DNA from: Pollenia angustigena
Lineage: Eukaryota; Arthropoda; Insecta; Diptera; Polleniidae
Length of the DNA stretch: 64,000 bases
NCBI GenBank assembly: GCA_930367215.1
Contig: OV884059.1
Coordinates: 24,948,945-25,012,944 of the forward strand
Direction of reading: 5' to 3'
The position numbers were made by a program, and so were the translations under genes. Below are positions 43,901-54,514 of this stretch, one piece after another (within the stretch, counting starts at the first letter, position 1; each line of letters starts with the position of its first letter). Under the pieces are notes generated by a model. That model worked only from the letters and a program-made list of their open reading frames with translations, had not been told where the DNA came from and did not search any database.

Positions 43901-44110
43901 AAATAAAGTTCAAAATATCCTCGCTAAGTAAACTCTTGCCACCTCTCATGCGCCTGTTCTCGTCCTTTTTTTGCCTTCAAGGCACTTAACTTTTGTGGGT
44001 GTTCCTTTTTGAGGTGCTTAATAAAATTGGAGCTCCTCTTAAATTTTTGTTACAAACTTGGCAAACAGCAATCAAGCCATTAATTTTTCTTTGATGAGAA
44101 GTTTTGTCCA
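40916..44110 (-). pseudogene. BED-finger (ZBED-type) hAT transposase, split by a LINE
   Basis: Minus strand, from the right: BED zinc finger CQVCNKNL then NFIKHLKKEHPQKLSAL (44060-43960), LSEDILNFICSTASPLSIID and SFKNLFPGKNIPSRRSI (43949-43750), an unassigned break 43525-43750, ADMWLGGKK and FGYTYHWIDVNQFERKSVAL, CRRFKGTHSF, INKEYKLPVDKIVYTITDNG reading into SNFIKAFQEFG (second aspartate block) across the removed LINE, an intron, EESDSDSDEETNVLSPEFRP, LSKHFSCASHKLNLLATTDF, a second intron, and CTQIWNKCNRPKSAEIIISV. This is the ordered domain string of ZBED-like hAT transposases. Frameshifts near 43380, 43505 and 44030. The LINE at 41401-43323 is precisely flanked by a 12-bp duplication. Confidence 0.8.
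41401..43323 (-). mobile_element. Jockey-type LINE, copy 2, with 12-bp target duplication
   Basis: 5'-truncated copy. Target duplication TGTCAGTGATAG at 41389-41400 and 43324-43335; the 3' T-run starts at 41401. RT N-half 43053-42376 (APGIDKISNKMLLELPRIAK, YRPISLLSNMSKLFEKLL, FIDVSQAFDKVWHEGL) and C-half 42280-41534 (GPLLYLIYTSDMPTS, STFADDTAFLSV with the catalytic FADD, VKYLGIHLYRRLTWK, ending LTQLDER). A frameshift near 42300 separates the halves. Closest relative in the window is copy 1 (4749-8478). Confidence 0.92.
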
Positions 44111-44164
44111 GCTTTACAAAATTTGGGACTAATTAATCAATTAATTATCATACATGCCATTCAC

Positions 44165-44222
44165 CATGTACAACTTAACGACGATCCCTCCTGAGGCCAC
44201 ATGTTCGAATCCCCGCTCGGTA
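44165..44222 (+). repeat. tRNA-like fragment, B-box end
   Basis: ATGTTCGAATCCCCGCTCGG resembles a tRNA T-arm and is followed by a T-rich tail. No convincing A-box; perhaps a SINE remnant. Confidence 0.3.
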
Positions 44223-44570
44223 TTTTTTTATTTCTTTTTATATTTTTATTAAATTATTTTAAATATAAAACATCCCAGTGGCAAAGCATGTGACAGTGCA
44301 GCTATAATAATTAGGAATCAAATTAGCCACTTCTTAATGCCGGAATATAAAACTGATCACATTCAGGCCTCATCAATATTCCTCTCGGCCACAAACAGCA
44401 CCATATCTTCTATATACTGTCCCCCAAGACACAAAATAACTGATGATCAATTCATTACTTTTTACAAAACGCAAAAGGCAATACATTTATAGCAGGAGAT
44501 TGCAATGCAAAGCACACGTTCTGGGGCTCACGACTCACTACTCCGAAGGGCAGATAGCTATTTAAAGCTA

Positions 44571-44849
44571 CACTGAAAAAATTTTCTTCACAGATCCAAT
44601 GAAATTTACATTAAAATTCAACCTATGTAACCCTTCATTGGATTTATGAAATGTTTCATAAAATCAATGCAAATTTTGCATTAGTTTAATGACAAACGTT
44701 TATTTTATCCATTTTTTCAATAAGGATTCATGAAATCAATGAAAATTTTGTCATTGATTTTATTAATCCTTCATTAATCCAATGAAGGGTTACATAGGTT
44801 GAATTTTAATGTAAATTTCATTGGATCTGTGAAGAAAATTTTTTCAGTG
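44571..44849. mobile_element. 279-bp palindromic TA-target MITE
   Basis: Arms of about 80 bp: CACTGAAAAAATTTTCTTCA at the left and perfect complement at the right; TA at 44569-44570 and 44850-44851. The endonuclease reading of the LINE is interrupted here. Confidence 0.88.
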
Positions 44850-46101
44850 TATCTCATATATTAAGCTCAACATTATATCTGACGGACAGCCCACTTATTG
44901 GCCTTTAGCTCTAAAAAAAACTCCCGATTTAATAGATGTTGCAGTCATTAAAAACATCAGACGCGATCAGCTTTCTACAGCCTCTTTGTTTGACCTGTCC
45001 TCAGATCACTCTCCCACTATTATATCAATGTTAAATTTTCAAAACATCGAAAAACCCTTTTGTTTCCCCAATAGACATACTAACTGGCTCAAATACCGAA
45101 TGTATATAAGCTCCCACATATCGCAAAATATTTCGCTTAAGTCCGATAATGAAATACAAGATGCTATAAACGTATTCTCTGAAACATTATCAACCGCAGC
45201 TAAAGTAGCTACACCTTTCAAACATTACAACGGCACTAAAAACGAATTCTCAACAGCTATTCAAAACCTTATAAAAGAAAAGAGAAAACTTAGAAGACAA
45301 TGGCAACTACATCGCTCTCCTACCTTGAAAATGCAACTAAACCACTGTCAAAGAGCCCTTCATAGTACTCGTTTGGAGGATAGACAAAGCTCTAAGGGCA
45401 GATTTAGAGCCAACAAAGTCCACTGATCATAGCCTTTGGAAAGCCATTATATTAATTAATTAATAACCCGATAAAATGTGAGAATGCTATTCGTTATAGT
45501 GATGGAAAATGGGCTAGGTCCAATAAAGACAAAGCTGAAGTTTTTGCCGATCACCTCTCGAAAGAGTGTTTACGCCTAATACTTCCGACTCAGACATAAC
45601 GTTACCAGCTATTGAAGACCGTGTTGTGTCTTCAATGAAAATTCGTTTCTCGTCCTTAACTTCAGTAATCAAAAAAATCAAAACAAATAAATCCGCTGGC
45701 ATGGACAAAATTTCTGGAAAAATGATTCGTGAACTACCAAGGCTAATTTTATTTATTTTCAATTCCATCCTGCGAACTGGTTTTTACCCTAAATCATGGA
45801 AAATATCAGAAATAATTATGATACCTAAGCCAGGTAAGGACGCCAGTCAAGTGTCATCTTATCGTCCGATAGATAAGCTTACTTTCAATTTTATCAAAGC
45901 TCTTTGAGAAAGTATTTTTAAATGCATTGACCCTATATTTAAACGACCGCCACATCATTCCAGTCCATTAGTTTGGATTCCGAAAGGATCATAGAGGACA
46001 AACACTATTGCTCATCACTCTTCATAGACATTTCTCAAGCCCTTGAAAAAGTCTGGCATGACGGGCTTTCTATAAAATAGGGTCCTTGTTACCCCAAAAT
46101 A

Positions 46102-46983
46102 CACAGAAAAAATTATTGCCGAATTATTTTCAAACAAACGCTTGTTTGAACATTTTTTTAATATCTATAAATTTTTTTTACTGATTCAAACAATATTTTT
46201 GTTTGATTTTTATTTAACCAACAAAAATGTGGACAACTCTTCAAAAATATAATAAACGCGTTATTGGTGTCAAGTTTTCATAATTTTGTATGAAATATTT
46301 AACGTTCTTTAATGTTGTCGTCTTTTTGCATTTTTTTATTTGACCGTAAGCAACACTTCTTTATGTGAAATATAAGAACAACAACAAAAAACACACACAG
46401 TCTATTTTTGGACGCTTTAAAAAAGTGCAACTATAAGAAAAACAATAGCAGAAACAACATTACAAGAAACAAAATCCCGTATTCAATTTTTTAAAACTGT
46501 TTGGTTAAATACATCAATTACAAAAATAGAATGAGGACGAAAAACATATCGAGTCGGTCTGCTGCCGTTTTTGGTTACATTTCTTCTTTAGCAAAGGAAA
46601 GGATACAGCAACAGAGAGTGATAAAGAAAAAACATTGTGTTGTGTATATAAATAAGACTTCGTTCAAAAATTATTCCAACAAAAAAAATGTGTCTCAAAG
46701 CCAGCCGGCGGCTCTGCTCTACCGTCATTGTCTCATGCAGTGCTTACTTGTGTGCGCGCGTCATTGCTTTTTTTTTATTTTGAAATTTAGTATATGAATT
46801 TCAGTAAACTTTTTGTTTGATTCAGTTAAATTATTTGTTTGAAAAAATCAGTGCTTTTTTCAATAAACAAAATGCAAATAAATTGTTTGAATATGCGAAT
46901 TTGTTTATAGGACCGATTTCAGACAAAAAATTGTTTGATTCTTCAAATTTTTTGTTTGAATTGGAAAAATAATTTTTTCTGTG
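46102..46983. mobile_element. TA-target MITE family T1, copy 3
   Basis: Termini CACAGAAAAAATTATT, TA flanks (46100-46101, 46984-46985). Removing it restores the LINE codons for PQNTHNLL, which match PQNTHKLL of copy 4 at 60441-60464, proving the TA duplication. Confidence 0.88.
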
Positions 46984-47112
46984 TACCCATAACTTACTGC
47001 GAAATTATTTATAAGATCGCTCGTTTGTAGTAAAATATAAAGACTATATCTCAGACTCAAGAATAATCGCAGCAGGAGTTCCCCAAGGCAGTATACTTGG
47101 TCCTCTCAAGTA

Positions 47113-48498
47113 TACAGTAGTTTTGACTTAACTGCCTTTTGTTTACGTGCACTTTTGACTTAACTGCACAAAATTTATAATTTTTGGAATTATTCTTTAT
47201 TATTCTATACAAATTCCTTTTTTAAGTGCACTTTCTATACCTGCACATTTCAGATAAATGCACAAAACTTTTGGCATTTTAAAATTTTTTTCATACAAAA
47301 AATCAAAGTTAGCTGCACTTTGACTTCACTGCCCAAAATACATATTTTCTGGAATTATTCTTCAAAATACTTGTTTACGTGCATTTTGTATACCTGCACA
47401 TTTTTCATATTTTTGGGCAGCTTTAAAATATTTTCATACAAAACATCAAAGTTAGCTGCACACATAAAAATATATGGTGGCCACTTTTTCACATAAATAT
47501 CCAATTTAAGCTGTTAATAAAAATATAAATCGCAATTATTTTGTTTTTTTCCATAAATTTTTATATTCTTTGTGAATTCTCATTGTTTTTGTTAATGTTT
47601 CTTTTATATTAAATAAACATACATACATACATACATGCATAAAATGATCTGTTATTTCCCAGCAAGCATAGGCTGTTTGTTAGACGATTATGTTTAATAT
47701 ACAACTCCTAAAAGAATCTTTTGATGATTATCTGATGAGTAACAAAAACATCTTAATCTCTTTTTTATTTATTATTTATTTTTTGACACGATCATCCTTA
47801 AATCTTGGAATGAACCTTTTGGGATTCTCTATAGACCATTTTTGAAGTATGAAAATGCTATTGCCAATACAATTTTAATAAAACAAACCGGCCTTAGGAT
47901 CTGTGAAAAAGGATTTTTCCGACAGGATGGTGTTGATTTCGCGACCTTAAGGTTTGTTTTATAAAAATTGTATGAAAATTAGAAGTTTTGGCATGAAAAA
48001 TACGCTTGATTTCCTTATTGAGGTAGTCGAACGGCTGAGCATTTCACGAGTTGTAAAAAAATACCTACATGAGTCTCATACGACTCTTGGCATGCTTTTT
48101 GAAAGACTCGTAAGATAATATCTGCATATGTACATAATAAACGATTCCCTTTACGATTAATATAAGCGTTTTTCGCTGTGTTATAAAATAAGCTCTCATA
48201 GGAATTAGCACGTGTAACAGTTTCTCCCATGCGAGGAATTGTCTACAATTAAAAAATGAGCTCGTCGATCAAAAACACTCTTTGTGAGATTCCAAGTAGA
48301 CTCCTAGACGATTGAAAATGCTAGCTGGGTTGAAATAATAAATTAATTTTTTTATTCTACTTTTAAATCAAACACTTTACTTTAGCTGCACATTTGTGCA
48401 GGTAACCACAATTGTGTACCTGCAAATTAAGGCAGGTTAATCCATTTAAGATAACTATCGTGCAAAGGAGATTGTGCAGCTAAGTCAAAACTACTGTA
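47113..48498. mobile_element. pogo-like non-autonomous element
   Basis: Inverted termini TACAGTAGTTTTGACTTAAC / complement (one mismatch), TA flanks (47111-47112, 48499-48500). Several subterminal copies of 'TTTTGACTTAACTGCAC' and 'GTTAGCTGCAC'. Interior has no transposase. LINE reading GPLKYT resumes across it. Confidence 0.72.
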
Positions 48499-48759
48499 TA
48501 CTTTACACCTCAGATATGCCCACAAGTAATCTGATACACACGAAAAAATTATTTTTCCAATTCAAACAAAAAATTTGTAGAATCAAACAGTTTTTTGTCG
48601 GAAATCGGTCCTTTAAACAAATTTGCATATTCAAACAATTTATTTGCATTTTGTTTATTGAAAAAACACTGATTTTTTCAAACAAATAATTTAACTGAAT
48701 CAAACAAAAAGTTTACTGAAATTCATATACTAAATTTCAAAATCAAAAAAAAAAAAAAA

Positions 48760-50582
48760 CAAGTAAGAGTGCTATATTCGGCTGTGCCGAATCTTATATA
48801 GCCTTCACCATTGTGCGAGCAGAATACAGAGCATCTAGACAAAAACTAAATAAAACTGGTAAATATTTTTTTAAAATCGTTTTTAGAACATACAAGTTAA
48901 AAAAAAATAATCACTCTGAAAAACCAAGATTTGAACCAGAGGACTAACAGTTTCTAAACTCAACCCCCTAGACGACTGAACCATAAACGAACGTTGTTTG
49001 AATATCATTAACCCATTTACGCTTGCTGTGCCAATTTGGGAACACTTCAATTTTACGGCTTATGACAAAGTTTTTGACATTATTCAATATATTTTTGCAT
49101 AATCGATAAATTAAATGTTCAGACATTTCTATAACATAAAAACATTTTTTTTTTTATGTGACCACTATGCCAATTTTGGAACACCTCTTCAATTTTCAAA
49201 AAAAAAAATTTTTTTTCTTTTGATGTTTTGTTTATATGTAATGAATTTAATAATAAAATAAAAAATATTTTATTTTTTTACCGGTGGTTTTTGTTTGGGC
49301 TTAAATGGGTTAAAATGAAATATGGCCCGAATAAGAGACAACCGGTTTTGAACTTCGCTTTTCATAAGGACCTAGAATATATATATTTTATAGGGTGTAG
49401 GATCAATATTGTAAAAATTACAAACAGAATGACAAAGTTATATATACCCTTTTTACCTTCGGTGAAGGGTATAAGAAGAGTAATTTTTGGGAATTCAGTA
49501 TTTCGGTTATAACTCAGGCATTTTTTAATTTTGGTCATAACTTTTTTGTATCTGAACCGATTTTTCCGAGTTTTTTATAAAATATGTTCTACTACAAATG
49601 TCCGATATTTTGGTATATAAGTCATATCTATGGGACATATAGCAGCCCCAAAAATTTAGGTTTTTATAAAAGTTTTGATGTTTTTTTTAGCCCATTTTTG
49701 GAGTATTTTGCTCATAAATTACCCATTGTGTAACCGATTTGATATTTTTAAATACCGACGTGTTAAGGAAGAATTTTACCATTTACTTAAGTTATATTTA
49801 TATATAAACATTTATGTTTACTTGTATACATATATTTTAACAAAGTTAATTATAAAATAAGAGTAATTTTAGGGGATTCAGTATTTCGGTTGTAACTCTG
49901 CCATTTTTTAACCGATTGGACAGTTTTATAAACCGACGTGTTTAAGAAGAAATTTACCATTTAGCTGAGTTATAAAGATTGGACTCGGGGAGATCAATGG
50001 TTCCCGAAAGTGGGTATTTAAAAAAAAAATTTAATAACTTTTTTGTATCTGAACCGATTTTCCCGAGTTCTTTATAAAATATGTTCTACTAAAAATTTCC
50101 GATATTTTGGTATATAAGTCATACCCATAGGACATATGGCAGCCCTAGGATGGTGTGTATTGGCAACCTATATGTGTGTACCTTATTTGGAAACTTTTGC
50201 TTAAGCTGTTCCCCAGATATACAGCAAAAAGTAATAGAAATACAACAACCACAAGGGATTTTTGGGAAAAATTAGAGGTAGTCGTGGTTTTTTGCTCATA
50301 TCTCAGCCATTTGTGGACCGATCTTGCTAAATTTCAATAGCAAACAATTCCGGACCATATGTGACACAACTGTATAATAACCTGGCCCCCATCATATATG
50401 GGGTCTTCGGAAAATCCATTTCAACGGACAGACGGACAGATGGACATGGTTAAATCAACTTCGCTCCTCAAAAGGACCCAGAATATATATACTTTATAGG
50501 GTCTTAGATCAATATTGTAGAAATTACAAACGGAATGACAAACTTATATATACCCTTTCTACCTTCGGTGAAGTGTATAAAA
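48760..50582. repeat. mini-me/DINE-1-like repeat, copy 2 (reverse)
   Basis: Starts GCTATATTCGGCTGTGCCGA, ends with GACAGACGGACAGATGGACA near 50418, AGGACCCAGAATATATATAC and TATACCCTTTCTACCTTCGG. This is the reverse complement of the arrangement at 1234-2616. The block 'TTATATATACCCTTTTTACC' also occurs near 49440, so part of the repeat is duplicated internally (about 49440 and 50550). Confidence 0.62.
48915..48992 (-). repeat. tRNA-like (possible SINE head)
   Basis: Minus strand reads TGGTTCAGTCGTCTAGGGGG (A-box-like) and, about 35 bp on, CTCTGGTTCAAATCTTGG (B-box-like). Embedded in the mini-me-like repeat. Confidence 0.35.
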
Positions 50583-52109
50583 AAAGTTTTTGCACAAGCA
50601 ATGACGCGCACACAAGTAAGCACTGTATGAGAAGATACGGCAGAGCAGAGCCGCCGGCTGGCTTTGAGACACATTTTTTTTTTTGTTGGAATAATTTTTG
50701 AACGAAGTCTTATTTATACACACAACACAATGTTTTTCTTTATCACTCTCTGTTGCTGTATCCTTTCCTTTGCTAAAGAAGAAATGTAACCAAAAACGGC
50801 AGCAGACCTACTCGATATGTTTTTCGTCATCATTCTATTTTTGTATTTGATGTATTTAACCAAACAGTTTTAAAAAATTTAATACGGGATTTTGTTTCTT
50901 ATAATGTTGTTTCTGCTATTGTTTTCCTTATAGTTGCATTTTTTAAAGCGTTTTTTGTTGTTGTTCTTATATTTCACATAAAGAAGTGTTGCTTACGATC
51001 AAATAAAAAAATGCAAAAAGACGACAACATTAAAGACCGTTAAATATTGCATACAAAATTATGAAAACTTGACACCAATAACGCGTTTATTATATTTTTG
51101 AAGAGTTGTCCACATTTGCGTTGGTTAAATAAAAATCAAACAAAAATATTGATTGAATCAGTAAACAAATTTATAGAAATTAAAAAAATGTTCAGACAAG
51201 CGTTTGTTTGAAAAAAAAATCGGCAATAATTTTTTCTGTGTAAGCGTACATAAAAATCCAGTAACCGCTTCTAGTTGTCTGCAGACTTATATGAAAGGAC
51301 TCGAAAAATGGCTTAACAAATAGAAAATAAAAGAAAATCCAACAAAGTGTGCACATGTCACTTTCACCTTGAGAAAGGGCGACTGTCCCAAACTTAAGAT
51401 TAATAACATCGAAATCCCTCAACAAAATCATATAAAATATCTTGGTATACACCTCGATCGTCGCCTTACCTGGTCTCAACATATTGAATCCAAATCCACA
51501 CAGCTCAAACTTAAAACACTACAGCTTCAGTGGCTTATATGCTCTCAACCTAAACTACAAGGCTCTACTCTACAAAGCTATTATTAAGCCAATATGGACC
51601 TATAGTATCCAACTATGGGGAACAGCTTCTGCTTCCAATATAGAGAAATTGCAAAGACGACAAAATAAAATATTGCGACAAATTACTGGTGACCCGTGGT
51701 ATATTAGAAACGAAAATATTCACAAAGACCTCAACATTCCATTTGTTCTTGACGAAATAAAAACCTTCTGCTCCAAATATGCACGAAAACTGGCAACTCA
51801 TCCGAATCTTCTTACACAGCATCTACTATTTTATAATGGACATACTCGCCTCAAGAGGGTCGGCACGTTGGCCCTCGCGCAAATGCACGGAAGATGAAAC
51901 TTTACGAAACAAAAATGGAGTTTTATTGCAACGGCAGCAGACCCAGAAATTATTAATTAATTTAAGATTTTAATACTTATTGTTATTTTCTTATTATAGA
52001 AAAATTCAATAAATAAATTTAAGGTTGAAAAAAAAAATTTTATATTTAAAAAATAAATTTCCATTTCTATTTTGCTATCGAGTAAAAACTTGATGACTTA
52101 AACTTTTTA

Positions 52110-52195
52110 TTTCGACAGACTGAACGGGGATTCGAATATATGGACTCAGGGATGAGAGTGCCGAGTGTCAACCACTAGGCTAAGAGGACCTTGTT
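52110..52195 (-). repeat. tRNA-like (possible SINE head)
   Basis: Minus strand reads CTTAGCCTAGTGGTTGACAC, whose TAGCCTAGTGG fits the A-box consensus TRGCNNAGYNGG exactly, and about 40 bp on TATTCGAATCCCCG (B-box-like). Arms do not pair fully. Best of the four tRNA-like stretches. Confidence 0.42.
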
Positions 52196-52299
52196 AATAT
52201 TTTGCACAATTGTTAATTTAATGTTAGTTTAGGCTAATTTAACTTAACATTTGTGCAAAATATTTACATGGTTAAGTTGAATTATATGTATTTATGTTA

Positions 52300-52472
52300 G
52301 TTACCTTCTCAACAACTTTAAAAAATTCCTCGCTAAAAAGAATTGTATTCTTCGTCTTTAAATAAATCATGGGTGTCAGTTGAATTTTCACTTAAAAAAT
52401 TTGAAGAACTAGGTGTATTTTCTTCCGGATCATTTACCGAATCATCACTATTAAAATCAGAAATTTCACTCA
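52300..52472 (-). pseudogene. possible first exon of the ZBED-type hAT gene
   Basis: Minus strand from ATG at 52472: an acidic, serine-rich start (MSEISDFNSDDSVNDPEENT, DLFKDEEYNSF), stop, then in the next frame EEFFKVVEK running into AAG|GTAACT, a good 5' splice site. It lies upstream of the BED exon at 44110 with LINE copy 3 in between. The link to the hAT gene is inferred from order and orientation only. Confidence 0.28.
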
Positions 52473-52714
52473 TTTTTTTTTCAATATTTAATAAATTTAA
52501 ATACAAAATTCCAAATATTTGCGGAAAGAATTTCTAACCTCTATAATACACAACTTGTTTAGCAACAACTTTTACAATTAATCATGTAATAAACTAGGGT
52601 AGCCAGATTTTAAATTCGGAAAAACAGTACATTGAATACATAAAAACAGTACAATCAATAAAAAAACAGTACATTTTTTTTGACGACAACATTACCATTT
52701 GTTTTAATAAGTAA

Positions 52715-52819
52715 CCCCCAATTTCACCATAATTAACTATCAGTTCAAGCTGTCAAAACATATTGTAAGCTGAAAGTTAAAGTAATAGTTAGTTTTAACT
52801 GAACTTGATGAAATTGGGG
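52715..52819. mobile_element. 105-bp Harbinger-type MITE, copy 1
   Basis: CCCCCAATTTCACC...ATGAAATTGGGG with TAA on both sides (52712-52714, 52820-52822). Shares its layout with 53148-53253. Confidence 0.65.
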
Positions 52820-53147
52820 TAAATATTTTAAACTTTTGATTGAATGTGCAACAACAATTATATAAAGAAAGAAATACACTCCATTTGCGTTTAAAAAGCA
52901 AACACCACAAACGAAGCATTTGACCAGGAAAACCATTACATTGCTGTAAGCCATATAAGAAAGAAGAAAATCCTTACTTAGCTCAAAACAATTAACTCAT
53001 TGATTTTGTAAGTACGATTTTCTTTAAACATATTCGTATTTAAAGCAATTTACACTACACACATAGTTGCACCAAGCATATAGAGTTTGAGAAAATGTTT
53101 GTTTCCTAAATTAATTTTCCAATTTTAAATAATTTTTAAATTATTTA

Positions 53148-53253
53148 CGGCTAATTTTACCAAGTTCAGCTATAATTAACTATTACTAAAACAATAGGTT
53201 TTTTGACTTTTATAATGAAAGTTAATTAAACCTAAACTTGGTGAAATTGGCCA
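53148..53253. mobile_element. 106-bp Harbinger-type MITE, copy 2
   Basis: CGGCTAATTTTACCAAG...CTTGGTGAAATTGGCCA, TTA flanks (53145-53147, 53254-53256). Same length and internal 'ATAATTAACTAT' as copy 1. Confidence 0.62.
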
Positions 53254-54214
53254 TTAATCTATAAAATCCAAAAAAAAAAAATAGTTTGGTTTATTTTTAT
53301 TACACAAAATCTGAAAATATTTAAAATCAAGTGCAATTGAAAACGATGAATATTTTCAAAAAAAATTTTGTAAAAATTAACTTATCTTTTTCTTATTTCA
53401 GCAGTTTAGGTAAAGAAAAGTGGTCCGTCCTCAAAGGTATTTTTATAAATTTTGAAAACGGATAATTTTCCGAATTTGTTTGTTTTCAATTTTACGTGAT
53501 TTCGATTTCCAGAACATGCCCGAAAATTAAAAAAGTTCTAAAAATTAACGATAACTGTGTTGCAATAAGTATTTTTTTAGTACTTAAAAAAAATTTAGAT
53601 TTTATTTTTGTCTTTCTCAGGTGTGGAAAGGGAAAGACTATTGAAAGAGGTAGCCATAAAATCATAACAACACGAAAATATACCATTGCTACGAGCCACC
53701 CATTATAATTTAGATTTCTACTGTGTATTTATGAGAAAACAATGACCACAGCGTAAAAACTCTTATTATTTTAGAACTTTTTTTTTTAACACAACATAAT
53801 TTTTTGTAAGCCAGTTCTGTTAAATATAGACTGAGCAAAAAAAAAAACAGTACAAAAAACAGTACAAAGTGTAAAAAACAGTACATTTGCGTACTGTTTT
53901 AGGAGTTGTGCATAAAACAGTACAATTGCAAAAAATCAGTACATGTACTGCTTAAAACAGTACGTATGGCAACCCTAAATAAACACTGTTAATTTAACAG
54001 CACAGGTTGATTCACATACATATTTATATTAACTGATAAATATTGTACAGTCCATAATTTTAATTACAAAGGAATGTGCATTAGGTCCGTTCATCTGTTC
54101 CTTTGTTTTATATGCATATTGGAATTTCGTTTTATTAACGTTTATTGAGTACAAAAATTCTTACAGTTTTATAATTCTTGTTTTTTTTATGTATAGGTAG
54201 TAAAAACATCCCGA

Positions 54215-54497
54215 TACTGCATTCTTATCAGTAATCAGTAAAATTTAATGATTAGTGTCATTTTTTTTCAGTATTCAGTAAACTTTACTGATTACTGAAT
54301 TTTTTTTTCAGTAATCAGTAAAATTTACTGAATGCTGATTTTTTTCCAGTAATCAATAAAATTTACTGAGTACTGATTTTGTTTTCAGTACTTAGTAAAA
54401 ATATACTGGTAATGAAAATTCAAGTGCAGTACCAGTAAAAAAAAAAAAAATACTGAAGAAGTACTGTTACTGCAAAGTGACCATCTTTGGTTGTAAG
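54215..54497. repeat. array of CAGTAATCAGTAAA-type subterminal repeats, copy B
   Basis: Same motif set and direction as 39785-40182, ending GTTACTGCAAAGTGACCATC. 'GGTAATGAAAATT' and 'TACCAGTAA' are shared in order. Probably the end of a hAT element. Confidence 0.55.
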
Positions 54498-54514
54498 CAA
54501 TCGCTGATATTTAG

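Larger units (their letters stand above)
48537..51240. mobile_element. TA-target MITE family T1, copy 4 (reverse), with nested repeat
   Basis: Reverse orientation to copies 1-3. Left end CACACGAAAAAATTATTTTT (one-base change), right end ...AATTTTTTCTGTG; TA at 48535-48536 and 51241-51242. A mini-me-like repeat (48760-50582) is inserted in its middle. Confidence 0.8.
44270..52028 (+). mobile_element. Jockey-type LINE, copy 3, with four insertions
   Basis: Endonuclease pieces at 44284-44570 (AAIIIRNQISHFLMPEYKTD, ISSIYCPPRHK) and 44850-45426 (SDHSPTIISML, LIKEKRKLRRQWQLHRSP). RT at 45566-46100 (IKTNKSAGMDKISGKMIREL, IIMIPKPGKDASQVSSYRPI), 46984-47112 (GVPQGSILGPL), 48499-48536 (TSDMPTS), and 51241-51897 (IKYLGIHLDRRLTWSQHIES, TASASNIEKLQRRQNKIL, ending LALAQMHGR). 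Short A-rich tail near 52028. Interrupted by elements at 44571-44849, 46102-46983, 47113-48498 and 48537-51240. The catalytic FADD segment is lost at the 48537-51240 insertion. Dead copy, distinct subfamily from copies 1 and 2. Confidence 0.85.
52595..53977. mobile_element. hAT-type element with CAGTAC subterminal repeats
   Basis: Ends TAGGGTAGCCA (left) and TAGGGTTGCCA (right, reverse complement); AATAAAC direct repeat at 52588-52594 and 53978-53984. 'AAAACAGTAC' repeats cluster within 100 bp of the left end and 170 bp of the right. Interior has no recognised transposase and two small MITEs. Confidence 0.68.
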
